A stretch of DNA of 64,000 nt, from assembly GCA_016707485.1 (NCBI GenBank), contig JADJHN010000002.1, positions 1,054,001 through 1,118,000 on the forward strand. Direction: 5' to 3'. A program made the position numbers and the translations under genes. Below the pieces are notes generated by a model. The model was not told the origin of the DNA and ran no database searches. It saw only the letters and a program-made list of their open reading frames with translations. Each line of letters opens with the position of its first letter. Position 1 is the stretch's first letter. This document shows positions 50,057 to 57,749 of this stretch, in pieces. This stretch comes from Lysobacterales bacterium. Lineage in GTDB: Bacteria; Pseudomonadota; Gammaproteobacteria; Xanthomonadales; Rhodanobacteraceae.

Positions 50057-50943
50057 GTGTTGCGCAGGCGTTTCCTGGCTCGATGCCGCCGCCATTCCTG
50101 CACGCCCATGACCGACATGATGACAAGGAAGGTGAGGAAACCGATGATCTCGATATACAGTGAGTAATCGACCCGGTAGCGACCGGTTTCCGGATCGTAG
50201 ACCGAGCACAGGATGCGCACCTTGCTGAGCATGTCGGTCAGCGAACTGCTGCCACTGACCAGGCTGCCCCCCAGCAGTTTCTTCAGCGGTTCGCCCAGCG
50301 AATCGGGGCCGAAGGCATCACCGAACACCTGCTGCACGATGCGCCCGGAAGCATCCAGCACGCTCACCTGCAAGGTGTGGTCATAGCCGATCGGCGTGGC
50401 CATGAAGCTGAAGCCGAAGCTGCGCGAAATCGCTGCGACATCGGTCTTGTCCGGACTGAGGAAGGTCCAGTTGGCATCCCGGATCGACTGCTTGGCGGCA
50501 AACTCGCGCAATGCCATCGGCGAATCGGTGGGCTGGTCGAAACCGATGCTGACGACATTGAACTGATCGTCACCAAAGCGCCCGCGCATGGCGTCGACCG
50601 CCTTGCGCAGCGCCCGCGAACTGGTCGGGCAAATGCGGTAGCAACCGGTATAGATGAAGTTGACCAGCAAGGGCTTGCCGCGGAATGTCGACAGCGCAAC
50701 CGCGTTGCCATTCTGGTCGCGCATGGTGAAATCGCCGGGATGCTGGCCGACCACGGCCAGGCTGTCGCGCAAGGCGGCCTCCTGGTCGAGTCCTGGCAAG
50801 GGGATCTTTGCCGGCGCTTCGACGGCCGGCGGCGCGATGCGGTTGCTGTTGTCGCCAATGGGTTGCGCGCACAGGCTGCCGTAGCCAAGCGCGAACGCGG
50901 CGGCGCAAAGAATCCGCGACAATTTCAAGCGACAGTCGTGCAT
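50053..50943 (-). CDS. SCO1/SenC-type copper chaperone with C-terminal helix
   Basis: A 296-residue exported protein. After the signal peptide the thioredoxin-like SCO domain (about 60-220) has the copper-binding CxxxC motif as GCYRICPTS and the conserved His in IGYDHTLQVSV. Unlike usual SCO proteins it also has a C-terminal membrane helix (YIEIIGFLTFLVIMSVMGV) followed by basic residues. It is expected to load CuA or help assemble the oxidase encoded nearby. It lies 9 bases after ctaB and overlaps the cytochrome b-FeS gene by 4. Confidence 0.85.
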   Translation of the reverse strand: MHDCRLKLSRILCAAAFALGYGSLCAQPIGDNSNRIAPPAVEAPAKIPLPGLDQEAALRDSLAVVGQHPGDFTMRDQNGNAVALSTFRGKPLLVNFIYTGCYRICPTSSRALRKAVDAMRGRFGDDQFNVVSIGFDQPTDSPMALREFAAKQSIRDANWTFLSPDKTDVAAISRSFGFSFMATPIGYDHTLQVSVLDASGRIVQQVFGDAFGPDSLGEPLKKLLGGSLVSGSSSLTDMLSKVRILCSVYDPETGRYRVDYSLYIEIIGFLTFLVIMSVMGVQEWRRHRARKRLRNT

Positions 50944-50952
50944 GACCAGCAG

Positions 50953-51843
50953 TCAGAGCATCGCGTCCACACAGGCAGCGACGAGTACGGCGTTGAGTTG
51001 GACCAGCGAGGCGAGAAAACTGGCGATCGCGGTCTTGCGGTTTTGCACCTGCTTCAGGTGCCAGGACTTGAGGATGAACCAGGCACCGCCAGCCGCGGCA
51101 CCGACCAGGTACACCGGGCCCGCGCCAAATGCAGCCGGCAGCAGCGAAGCGACAACCAGGGCAACGGTGCTGGCAAAGACGATGGAGGCGGCGCGTTGCG
51201 GGCCGAACACCACCGGCAGCATCGGGATGCCGGCGGCGGCATAGTCCTCGCTGTTGGCGATGGCCAGGCTCCAGAAATGCGGCGGCGTCCACAGGAACAG
51301 GACGAGGGCGAACAGCCAGGGCAGCGGACCCAGTTGCGGATCGGCGGCAGCAGCACCGGCGAGCACGGCAAAACTGCCGGCAAGGCCACCGATGATGATG
51401 TTCGTCCAGCTGCGATGTTTCAGCCAGACCGTATAGATGACGGCATAGAAAAATGCGCCGAGGAACACGAAGATCGCCGATTGCGGATTGACCACCTGCC
51501 AGGCGGCGGCCACGGCGGCCAGCAGCATGCCGGCAAACAGCAGCAGCCAGGCGGGATGGTGGGGCAGGCTGCCGCTGGCAAAGGGACGCGTGCGCGTGCG
51601 CGCCATCAGGCGATCGCTGCGGTATTCGTGATAATGATTGAAGGCACCGGCAGCGGCCGAGGCGACCAGGGTGGCCAGCGCCATCACCAGCACCTGGAAG
51701 ACGCTGGCATGTCCCGGCGTGGCCACATAACCGACCACGGCCGTGATCATGATGAGGAAGCCGATGCGCAGCTTGAACAGACTCAGGACTTCCCGCGCCA
51801 TGCCAGCGGCGGAACGCTCTGTCGTGACGCAGACAGTATTCAT
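50953..51843 (-). CDS. ctaB: Protoheme IX farnesyltransferase (heme O synthase)
   Basis: A 296-residue UbiA-family membrane protein, about nine helices, that adds farnesyl to heme B. FNHYHEYRSDRLMARTRTRP occupies the first prenyl-diphosphate-binding loop and YTVWLKHRSWTNIIIGGLAG is a strongly conserved segment. The first motif has fewer Asp than the textbook NDxxDxxxD, as in many CtaB. The start is placed at MNTVCVTTER; a longer frame enters a hairpin repeat. Together with ctaA it indicates heme O or A in the oxidase. Confidence 0.9.
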   Translation of the reverse strand: MNTVCVTTERSAAGMAREVLSLFKLRIGFLIMITAVVGYVATPGHASVFQVLVMALATLVASAAAGAFNHYHEYRSDRLMARTRTRPFASGSLPHHPAWLLLFAGMLLAAVAAAWQVVNPQSAIFVFLGAFFYAVIYTVWLKHRSWTNIIIGGLAGSFAVLAGAAAADPQLGPLPWLFALVLFLWTPPHFWSLAIANSEDYAAAGIPMLPVVFGPQRAASIVFASTVALVVASLLPAAFGAGPVYLVGAAAGGAWFILKSWHLKQVQNRKTAIASFLASLVQLNAVLVAACVDAML

Positions 51844-51881
51844 GGCAGATAAGCTCCCGTGGCAAGCCGCTGGATCGGATT

Positions 51882-51911
51882 GCCGCTCCGGATCCCGTGA
51901 TTCGGAGCGGC
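51882..51911. repeat. REP-like hairpin between subunit I gene and ctaB
   Basis: GCCGCTCCG and CGGAGCGGC form a 9-base perfect stem around a 12-base loop. It lies inside the operon between the oxidase subunit I stop and the ctaB start and could act as an mRNA stabiliser or partial terminator. Confidence 0.5.
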
Positions 51912-51915
51912 ACGG

Positions 51916-51929
51916 CTGATTCAAATCAG
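51916..51929. promoter_or_regulatory. Possible FNR-like box upstream of ctaB
   Basis: CTGATTCAAATCAG is a perfect dyad matching TTGAT-N4-ATCAA at 8 of 10 positions, 73 bases before the ctaB ATG and overlapping the subunit I stop codon. Confidence 0.28.
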
Positions 51930-53626
51930 CTCAACCCCCACAAGGTCGACAGATACTTCCAGTTGATGAAGTAATAAAGGACGAATGCTGCGAGGAACAC
52001 CATGGCCAGCACAAACGTGCCTGGCGCGGCGAAGCCGAGCGAGCCGTAGGTCTGCACGGCGGCCGATGGCGCGCCGACCGGGATCGGCGTCGGTTCCGAG
52101 CTGATCTTGGTCTGCGCGATACGCTTGCCCCAGAGCAGCGAGCCGACAGTCAGGTAGATGTAGATCGCGCCACCGGCGATGGCGGCGATGCCGGCGATGC
52201 CGACCAGGCCCATCATCAGGTAGGCCGCACCCGGCCATTCATAGGCCAGGGCCGCACCGCTGAAGGCCATGTCCCAATGCCGGCGCGAGACGCCGAGGGT
52301 GCCCGCACCCATCATCACCAGGCAGAAGAAGTACATCGACAGACCGAACAGGTACGGCTGCCACTTGGCCAGGCCGGGATTGATGATGTCGCGCTTGAAC
52401 AATACCGGGATCAGGAAGTAGGTCAGGGCCATGAACGACAACGTCGTGCCGACGACCACGGTCGCATGGAAATGGCCCGGCACGTAGATCGTGTTGTGGA
52501 TGATCATGTTCAACTGCTCGGTGCCCATCATCACGCCGGAAATGCCACCGAGGAAGCCGAAGCCGATAATCGAGATGAACACGCCGGAAAACGACGGATT
52601 TCCCCAGGGTGCCTTGCGCAGCCATTCGAACAGGCCCTTGTTGTAGCCCTTGGCGCGCTGTGCCACTTCCATCGCGCCGGGAATGGTCAGGCCATGGATC
52701 ATCGAGGCCAGCACGGCGAAGTACATGAAGTAGCTGGTGTTGAGCACCTTCCACTCCGTGCTCATGCCGGGATCGGAGAGGATGTGGTGCGCGCTGGCCA
52801 GTTGCAGGAACACGATATAGAGCAGGAAGGCTCCGCGGCTGACCCGCTCGGACATCGGCTTGGCGCCAAACACCACGGCGGCGACGAAATACCAGATCGA
52901 GATGTGCGCGGCGACGTTGATCTGCTGCGAGGAGTGTCCGAACGCCCACCAGATGACGCGATAGATCAGCGGATCGACATGTTCGATCCAGTTCATCGAC
53001 AGCATCCAGGTCGGGATCAGGATGATCGCGCCCGAGGCGATGGTGAACACGGCGATGATCGCGGCGGTGATGGCACCGAAGGTGACCAGTGGCACCGAAC
53101 CCTGATAGGTCTTTTCGCGCTTGGCCACGACCAGGGTGCCGAAGAAGACAAAGCAGCCGATCAAGGCACCGACGGCAAACAGGATCAGTCCGAGGTAGAA
53201 CGACGGCGCGGCCATCATCGGTACGTAGGAGGTCATCATCACGCTGGAACCGCCCTGGTAGACGGCGACGTTGTTCATGACCGAGCCGATCACCATCAGC
53301 GCGAACGCGGCCCAGGCCACTTTTGGCGTGGCGATGCGACAGCGCAACAGGGTCGATGAGCAGAAATAAAGGATGGCAATCTCGAAGAAGATGATCCAGA
53401 ACACCAGCATGTCGAGGCCGTGCGCGGTCAGCACCTGGTAAAACGTGCTGGCTTCGAGCCAGTGGATGGTCGGCCAGCGTGTCAGCACGACACCGATGGC
53501 GAGGATGCCGCCGATGAGCAGGAAAATCACGCCCGCAACGGCGTTTGCCAGGACCAGCTTTTCCGCCTGGGACTCGAACTGCAGTCCCGAACGTGGGCAG
53601 GTCCGGTATGTGGTTTTATGGGACAT
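51926..53626 (-). CDS. B-type heme-copper oxidase subunit I lacking the active-site Tyr
   Basis: A 566-residue catalytic subunit with about 13 helices, resembling ba3-type oxidases. All six metal-binding His are present: His69 (TAHGLDM), His231 (FGHSSQQI), His280-His281 (ASAHHIL), and His385 and His387 (VPGHFHATV). In oxidases the copper His begins GHPxVY, whose Tyr is cross-linked and supplies an electron for O-O cleavage. Here the segment is GHSSQQ with Gln235 in the Tyr position. NO reductases of the superfamily also lack that Tyr. Function as an oxidase is therefore doubtful. The start overlaps the subunit II end by 11 bases. Confidence 0.88.
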   Translation of the reverse strand: MSHKTTYRTCPRSGLQFESQAEKLVLANAVAGVIFLLIGGILAIGVVLTRWPTIHWLEASTFYQVLTAHGLDMLVFWIIFFEIAILYFCSSTLLRCRIATPKVAWAAFALMVIGSVMNNVAVYQGGSSVMMTSYVPMMAAPSFYLGLILFAVGALIGCFVFFGTLVVAKREKTYQGSVPLVTFGAITAAIIAVFTIASGAIILIPTWMLSMNWIEHVDPLIYRVIWWAFGHSSQQINVAAHISIWYFVAAVVFGAKPMSERVSRGAFLLYIVFLQLASAHHILSDPGMSTEWKVLNTSYFMYFAVLASMIHGLTIPGAMEVAQRAKGYNKGLFEWLRKAPWGNPSFSGVFISIIGFGFLGGISGVMMGTEQLNMIIHNTIYVPGHFHATVVVGTTLSFMALTYFLIPVLFKRDIINPGLAKWQPYLFGLSMYFFCLVMMGAGTLGVSRRHWDMAFSGAALAYEWPGAAYLMMGLVGIAGIAAIAGGAIYIYLTVGSLLWGKRIAQTKISSEPTPIPVGAPSAAVQTYGSLGFAAPGTFVLAMVFLAAFVLYYFINWKYLSTLWGLS

Positions 53627-54176
53627 TGCCGGTCTCCCCCTTGATGTAGATGCGGCCGACCATGGTGTGGTGGCCGATACCGCAAAATTCGTTGCAGACC
53701 ACCGAGTAGGTTCCGGTCTGGTTCGGCGTGACGGTCACCACATGTTCGTAGCCGGGCACGATCTGGATGTTGATGTTGGCCGGTTGCAGCGAGAAACCGT
53801 GGTTGTAGTCCATCGAACTCAGGTGCAGGCGGTAGGTCTGGCCATTCTGCAGTTCGAGGATGGGCCAGAAATTCCACAGCCTCGCGATCATGTACACGTC
53901 GCTGCCGGGCGGTGGTGCCACCACCGGCGTTTCCAGGTCGGTCTCGGTGCGCACGGTGTACTTGTCGACCATGGCCTGGGTCTTCGACGCGAACAGTTCC
54001 GTGGTGGTCTTGTAGGTTTCGGTGGAGAGGTTCTGCTTACCGTAGATGTGCCAGTAGATCATCATGAAGAACATGATCATGCACCAGACAAAGGCGATCG
54101 CGATCCAGGTGCCCTCCACGCGATCCAATGGGTGTTTCCACCAGAGCCGCTCGGTGGGAGGTAAAATTGCGCTCAT
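53616..54176 (-). CDS. Heme-copper oxidase subunit II with CuA site
   Basis: A 186-residue protein with one membrane helix (about 22-45) and a cupredoxin domain. The binuclear CuA ligands are complete: His in DYNHGFSLQ and the cluster CNEFCGIGHHTMVG (two Cys, Glu, His, Met). It therefore accepts electrons from a periplasmic donor such as HiPIP or cytochrome c. Its short length fits B-type oxidases. It lies 30 bases after the 51-residue gene and overlaps subunit I. Confidence 0.92.
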   Translation of the reverse strand: MSAILPPTERLWWKHPLDRVEGTWIAIAFVWCMIMFFMMIYWHIYGKQNLSTETYKTTTELFASKTQAMVDKYTVRTETDLETPVVAPPPGSDVYMIARLWNFWPILELQNGQTYRLHLSSMDYNHGFSLQPANINIQIVPGYEHVVTVTPNQTGTYSVVCNEFCGIGHHTMVGRIYIKGETGNVP

Positions 54177-54206
54177 GATTTTTCCCCGATTGACGCGAAT
54201 GTGCGC

Positions 54207-54362
54207 TTATTTGGCGACCGGAATGGTCAGGATATCGATGACGCCCCAAAGGATGTAGACAACCATCGGCACCAATACCCCGATGAACAGGAGCAGGAAC
54301 GGGTTATCGAGCAGCTGCTGCATCTTCGGGATTTTTTCGTCTTGCGTGTCTGTGCTTTCCAT
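54207..54362 (-). CDS. 51-residue single-helix protein, probable small oxidase subunit
   Basis: A short gene at the head of the subunit II/I transcript. It encodes a polar N terminus (MESTDTQDEKIPKM) and one membrane helix (PFLLLFIGVLVPMVVYILWG) ending VAK. GGAG stands 7 bases before the ATG at 54362. B-type oxidases such as ba3 have a single-helix subunit IIa, and this is the likely counterpart. Position and spacing are strong evidence, since the sequence is too short for confident family assignment. Confidence 0.75.
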   Translation of the reverse strand: MESTDTQDEKIPKMQQLLDNPFLLLFIGVLVPMVVYILWGVIDILTIPVAK

Positions 54363-54440
54363 CGACTTCTCCGCCTCGTTGTCTGGCCAGTTGCCGGGCT
54401 GGCCGGCCTCGTATCTTTACGGTCCATTCAATCCTGAACC

Positions 54441-54454
54441 ATGACCTGGATCAA
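54441..54454. promoter_or_regulatory. FNR/ANR-like box in the divergent oxidase/ctaA promoter
   Basis: ATGACCTGGATCAA matches TTGAT-N4-ATCAA at 8 of 10 positions. On the minus strand a TAAAGA -10 lies at 54414-54419, the spacing expected for a class II FNR promoter, giving a leader of about 44 bases before the 51-residue gene. ctaA starts 91 bases away on the other side. Confidence 0.45.
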
Positions 54455-54544
54455 GTCGAGGAGACAAATGGCCTGACCGGGGATGACAGAAGCTGCGAGG
54501 TCGGAGATCCTGCGCGGTCTCGAACGTTGAAGGTGGAGCAGGAA

Positions 54545-55618
54545 ATGGCGGTGATGGCGCAAAGTCAGGATTCCTTGGTCGATGCCCGTGTGCGACCGCG
54601 TGCGGTCGGCTGGTGGCTGATGAGTTGTTGCGTTGTCCTGCTGGCGCTGGTGATGGTCGGTGGCGCGACGCGTCTGACCGAATCGGGCCTTTCGATTGTC
54701 GACTGGAAGCCGGTGACCGGCGTCTTGCCGCCGATTGGCGATGCGGCGTGGCAGGCCGAGTTCAGTCGTTATCAGGAGAGTCCGCAATACACCGCCGTCA
54801 ACCAGGGCATGGCCCTGTCCGAATTCAAGGTCATCTTCTGGTTCGAGTTTTTCCATCGCCTGCTGGCGCGCTTGCTCGGCCTGTGGTTTGCCTTGCCACT
54901 GCTGTGGTTCTGGCTGCGTGGTGCCATTCCGCAACGCCTGCGCTGGCCGCTGCTCGGCATCCTCGCCCTGGGTGGCGCGCAAGGCTACATGGGCTGGTTC
55001 ATGGTCAAGAGCGGCCTGGTTGACGTGCCGCGCGTCAGTCCCTACCGATTGGCGGCGCACTTGAGCCTGGCCCTGATCGTTTATGCCTTGATGTTCCGGG
55101 TTGCCCTGGGCTTGCTGTCGAGGCGGGTGAAGGTCGGGGCCAGCGAGCTGGCACGACGTTGGCCGGGGCGGAGCCTGCTGACCCTGGTTGCCGTGACCAT
55201 TGTGTTCGGTGCCTTTGTCGCCGGCCTGCGCGCCGGCCTGATGTACAACACCTTTCCACTCATGGGAGGCCACCTGGTGCCGCCCGGCTTGTTTGCCCTG
55301 GAGCCGGCCTGGCGCAACCTGCTGGAGAATCCGGTGACGGTGCAGTTCGTGCACCGCATCCTCGGCCTGACCACCTTGACGGTCACCTTGTGGGCCTGGT
55401 GGCGCATGCGTGCGCAAGGGCAGGACCGCGACCAGCGGCGTTCGCGCCACGCCATCGCCCTGATGGCGATGATCCAGGTCACGCTGGGCATCTGCACCCT
55501 GCTGTGGGTGGTGCCGGTCTGGCTGGGCACGCTGCACCAGGGCGGTGCCGTGCTTTTGCTCAGTGCCGTGCTGGCGGCGGGATATTGCTGGAAAACCCGG
55601 CCGCTCGATTCACCCTGA
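54545..55618 (+). CDS. ctaA: Heme A synthase (CtaA/COX15)
   Basis: A 357-residue membrane protein with eight helices that oxidises heme O to heme A. Family marks are GGATRLTESGLSIVDWKPVT at the first loop, FWFEFFHRLLARLLG with a heme-ligand His, and FVHRILGLTTLT and TLHQGGAVLLL in the second half. Start chosen at the ATG 54545, with GGAG upstream; a TTG at 54527 would add six residues. It is divergent from the oxidase operon and shares its promoter region. Confidence 0.94.
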   Translation: MAVMAQSQDSLVDARVRPRAVGWWLMSCCVVLLALVMVGGATRLTESGLSIVDWKPVTGVLPPIGDAAWQAEFSRYQESPQYTAVNQGMALSEFKVIFWFEFFHRLLARLLGLWFALPLLWFWLRGAIPQRLRWPLLGILALGGAQGYMGWFMVKSGLVDVPRVSPYRLAAHLSLALIVYALMFRVALGLLSRRVKVGASELARRWPGRSLLTLVAVTIVFGAFVAGLRAGLMYNTFPLMGGHLVPPGLFALEPAWRNLLENPVTVQFVHRILGLTTLTVTLWAWWRMRAQGQDRDQRRSRHAIALMAMIQVTLGICTLLWVVPVWLGTLHQGGAVLLLSAVLAAGYCWKTRPLDSP

Positions 55619-55670
55619 TCAACACGCGCTCGTGCGCCCGCGTCGAGGCAGGCGCCGGCAATGCGGGCAC

Positions 55671-56315
55671 TCAGCGGGCGAGGTAAGCCTTCAACGCATC
55701 GAATTGGCGGAGCAGGACGCGAGGCTGGTGCGAACCGGCCAGAGCGGCCACGCCGCGGCCCTCGGCATCGACAACAATGACCGAAGTCGTGTGTTCCATG
55801 CTGCGCACGCCATTCGGTTCGATGTGTTCGCCATAGATGATGCCGAGCGATGTGGCCAGCCGCGCCAGTTGCCCGGCATCGCCTGACAGGCCGATCAACT
55901 CCTTGTCGAAGAAGTCCAGGTAGGGGCCGATGCGCTCCGGCGTGTCGTTGCCCGGGTCTACGCTGACGAAGATCATTTGTGGAATATCGGCGGCGGCGCC
56001 GGATTCGGCCATCAGCGTGCGCAGCCGGCCAAGCGACTGCAGCGTGGTCGGGCAGACGTCCGGGCATTGCAGGTAGCCGAAATACAGCAGGCTCCAGTGG
56101 CCGCGCAGGCGTGACTTGTCGAAAGCCGCGCCATGCTGATCGAGCAGGGTGAAATCGGCGACATCACGCGGGCCGGGCCAGAGCATGGCCTGGATCTCGG
56201 CCGGTGCCGAAGCCCAGTCCGACGTGGCCGGGCGCTTGAGCACCAGCAGGGCAAGGATGCCGGCAAGCAGCACCAGTGATGCAACAAGAAGGATTTGCCG
56301 AGCAGGTTTTTTCAT
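55671..56315 (-). CDS. SCO1/SenC-family copper chaperone (conventional)
   Basis: A 214-residue protein with an N-terminal membrane anchor (about 7-27) and a thioredoxin-like domain. The copper motif is CPDVCPTT, the partner His is in RSMEHTTSVIVVD, and FVSVDPGNDTPERI is conserved. It should insert copper into the CuA site of subunit II. It is convergent with ctaA, 52 bases apart, and divergent from the DUF420 gene. ATG at 56315 is chosen to start right before the anchor. Confidence 0.9.
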   Translation of the reverse strand: MKKPARQILLVASLVLLAGILALLVLKRPATSDWASAPAEIQAMLWPGPRDVADFTLLDQHGAAFDKSRLRGHWSLLYFGYLQCPDVCPTTLQSLGRLRTLMAESGAAADIPQMIFVSVDPGNDTPERIGPYLDFFDKELIGLSGDAGQLARLATSLGIIYGEHIEPNGVRSMEHTTSVIVVDAEGRGVAALAGSHQPRVLLRQFDALKAYLAR

Positions 56316-56564
56316 GATCGAACGCAATGGGTCATGGCGGATGCGGGCAATCCCGCGGTGCAGCGCCCACATCATGGCGACAAGCGGTCAGCCCGCAATA
56401 TCGCATGTGGATTCGGCGCAGCGGGTTTGCTGATCGACTCTAGGCGAGGCGGCCCCGGGGGAACTTGATCCGGATCACGTGGCCGGCGGATTTGACAGCG
56501 GTCGGGGTTGCCCGGCACCGTGCGTGCGACCGCCTCTCCACCTGCACCCGACGACTATCCCGCG
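56316..56564. other. Divergent intergenic region SCO/DUF420
   Basis: About 250 bases with no gene. The FNR-like box at 56465-56478 is the only site I can name. Confidence 0.4.
56465..56478. promoter_or_regulatory. FNR/ANR/DNR-like box upstream of the DUF420 gene
   Basis: TTGATCCGGATCAC matches TTGAT-N4-ATCAA at 9 of 10 positions and is nearly a perfect dyad. It stands 87 bases before the ATG at 56565. Confidence 0.5.
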
Positions 56565-56987
56565 ATGGATCTGCCAAACCTGCTGCCGCATGTCAATGCA
56601 ACCCTCAATGCCACGGCGATGATCCTGCTGCTGTATGCGCGGGTGATGATCGCGCACAAGCGCATCGAGCGGCACAAGCGCGCGATGCTTGCCGCGCTTG
56701 TCGTCTCCGGGCTGTTTCTGGTCACTTACATCACCTACCACTACGTCGCGCCGATCTTCGTATTCCGGGGCCACGGCTGGATCCGCCCGGTGTATTACTT
56801 CCTGCTGATCAGCCACGTCGTGCTCGCCGCGCTGGCGATCCCGCTGATCCTGGTCACGGCCTGGCTTGGCCTGCACCGGCGCGACGCCCGCCACCGCGCC
56901 ATTGCGCGCTGGACCTGGCCGCTCTGGATGTATGTCTCGGTGACCGGCGTCGTCGTCTACCTGCTGCTCTATCAGATCTATCGCTAG
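56565..56987 (+). CDS. DUF420 membrane protein, oxidase maturation
   Basis: A 140-residue protein with four membrane helices. The start MDLPNLLPHVNATLNATA and the segments ERHKRAMLAAL, TYITYHY and YYFLLISHVVLAAL are those of DUF420. The Bacillus member (CtaM) is needed for cytochrome caa3 formation. The conserved His residues suggest heme or metal handling. Its place beside SCO, ctaA and the oxidase genes supports a maturation role. An upstream in-frame ATG (56508) is less likely. Confidence 0.85.
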   Translation: MDLPNLLPHVNATLNATAMILLLYARVMIAHKRIERHKRAMLAALVVSGLFLVTYITYHYVAPIFVFRGHGWIRPVYYFLLISHVVLAALAIPLILVTAWLGLHRRDARHRAIARWTWPLWMYVSVTGVVVYLLLYQIYR

Positions 56988-57018
56988 CTCGGCAATCCCG
57001 CAACCGGGGTCTTTCCAG

Positions 57019-57315
57019 TCATTCGCCGGGATAGAGCGCCTCGGCGTCCTTGCGCAGTCGTGCGGCGAGCTCTGCATATTCGCGGTTGGCGAAGTACTCC
57101 CAGACATCCGCCCATTTTGAAAAACTCACCTTTTCCGCTGCGTGATAGTCGCTGACATCGATCTCGCTCGCGGATTTCTCCCTGGCGGTTGCGCGCAGCT
57201 TTCCGGCCCAGACCATGACCCCGTGCGGCGGCTTGTTGATCAAGGTCATCGAATAAAAGCTGCCATCTTCGAGCGCTTGCGCGTCGCGGGCATGCAAGGT
57301 TCCTTTTCTGAGCAT
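57019..57315 (-). CDS. Hypothetical 98-residue protein
   Basis: A soluble protein with no recognised domain. It begins MLRKGTLHARDAQALEDGSF and has a mixed polar composition with a WADVWEYFANREY segment near the C terminus. GGAG lies 8 bases before the ATG at 57315. A much longer frame upstream lacks coding character. It converges with the DUF420 gene. Confidence 0.6.
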   Translation of the reverse strand: MLRKGTLHARDAQALEDGSFYSMTLINKPPHGVMVWAGKLRATAREKSASEIDVSDYHAAEKVSFSKWADVWEYFANREYAELAARLRKDAEALYPGE

Positions 57316-57483
57316 CGGAACAACTCCAGGGGAGCAATACTTATACTCCAGATTTGCCCATCCCGTTGCGGCATCGCTTGCACAATCGCCGCTGGTCAGT
57401 GCCTGCTGGCCGTTGCCGCGATGGTTCGAGGATTCATCTACGGCCGCGTACAGTGCGCCGGTGACCCTGGCCGGACAGTAGCC

Positions 57484-57726
57484 ATGCTCAACGCAGTGCA
57501 ATGGCCAGCCATGCTGGCCACCCTGGTCGCCGGATGGCTGGTTTCTTCCAGGCAACGTCAGCGCCGAAACCTCGGCTTTCTGCTTTTTCTGGTCAGCAAT
57601 GTGCTGTGGGTGACCTGGGCCATCCCGGTGCACGCGCATGCCCTTGTTGTCCTGCAATTCGGGCTGGCCGTTTCCAATATCCGTGGCGTGATCAAGAACC
57701 GTAAAGCGGTGTCATCGAGCGCCTGA
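57484..57726 (+). CDS. Small integral membrane protein
   Basis: An 80-residue protein with about three short hydrophobic segments: WPAMLATLVAGWLVS, LGFLLFLVSNVLWVTWAI and ALVVLQFGLAVSNIRG. The NxLWxxWA and NxRGxxxN pattern recalls small YgjV-like or PQ-loop membrane proteins, but this is weak. An in-frame ATG at 57420 is an alternative start. Its end is 23 bases from the convergent topoisomerase gene. Confidence 0.6.
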   Translation: MLNAVQWPAMLATLVAGWLVSSRQRQRRNLGFLLFLVSNVLWVTWAIPVHAHALVVLQFGLAVSNIRGVIKNRKAVSSSA

Positions 57727-57749
57727 GGCCGGTGCCAGGCGAGCAATCG

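Noticed and set aside
57316..57657. Extended minus-strand start for the 98-residue protein
   Set aside because: The upstream part shows no coding character and the ATG at 57315 has a good ribosome site.
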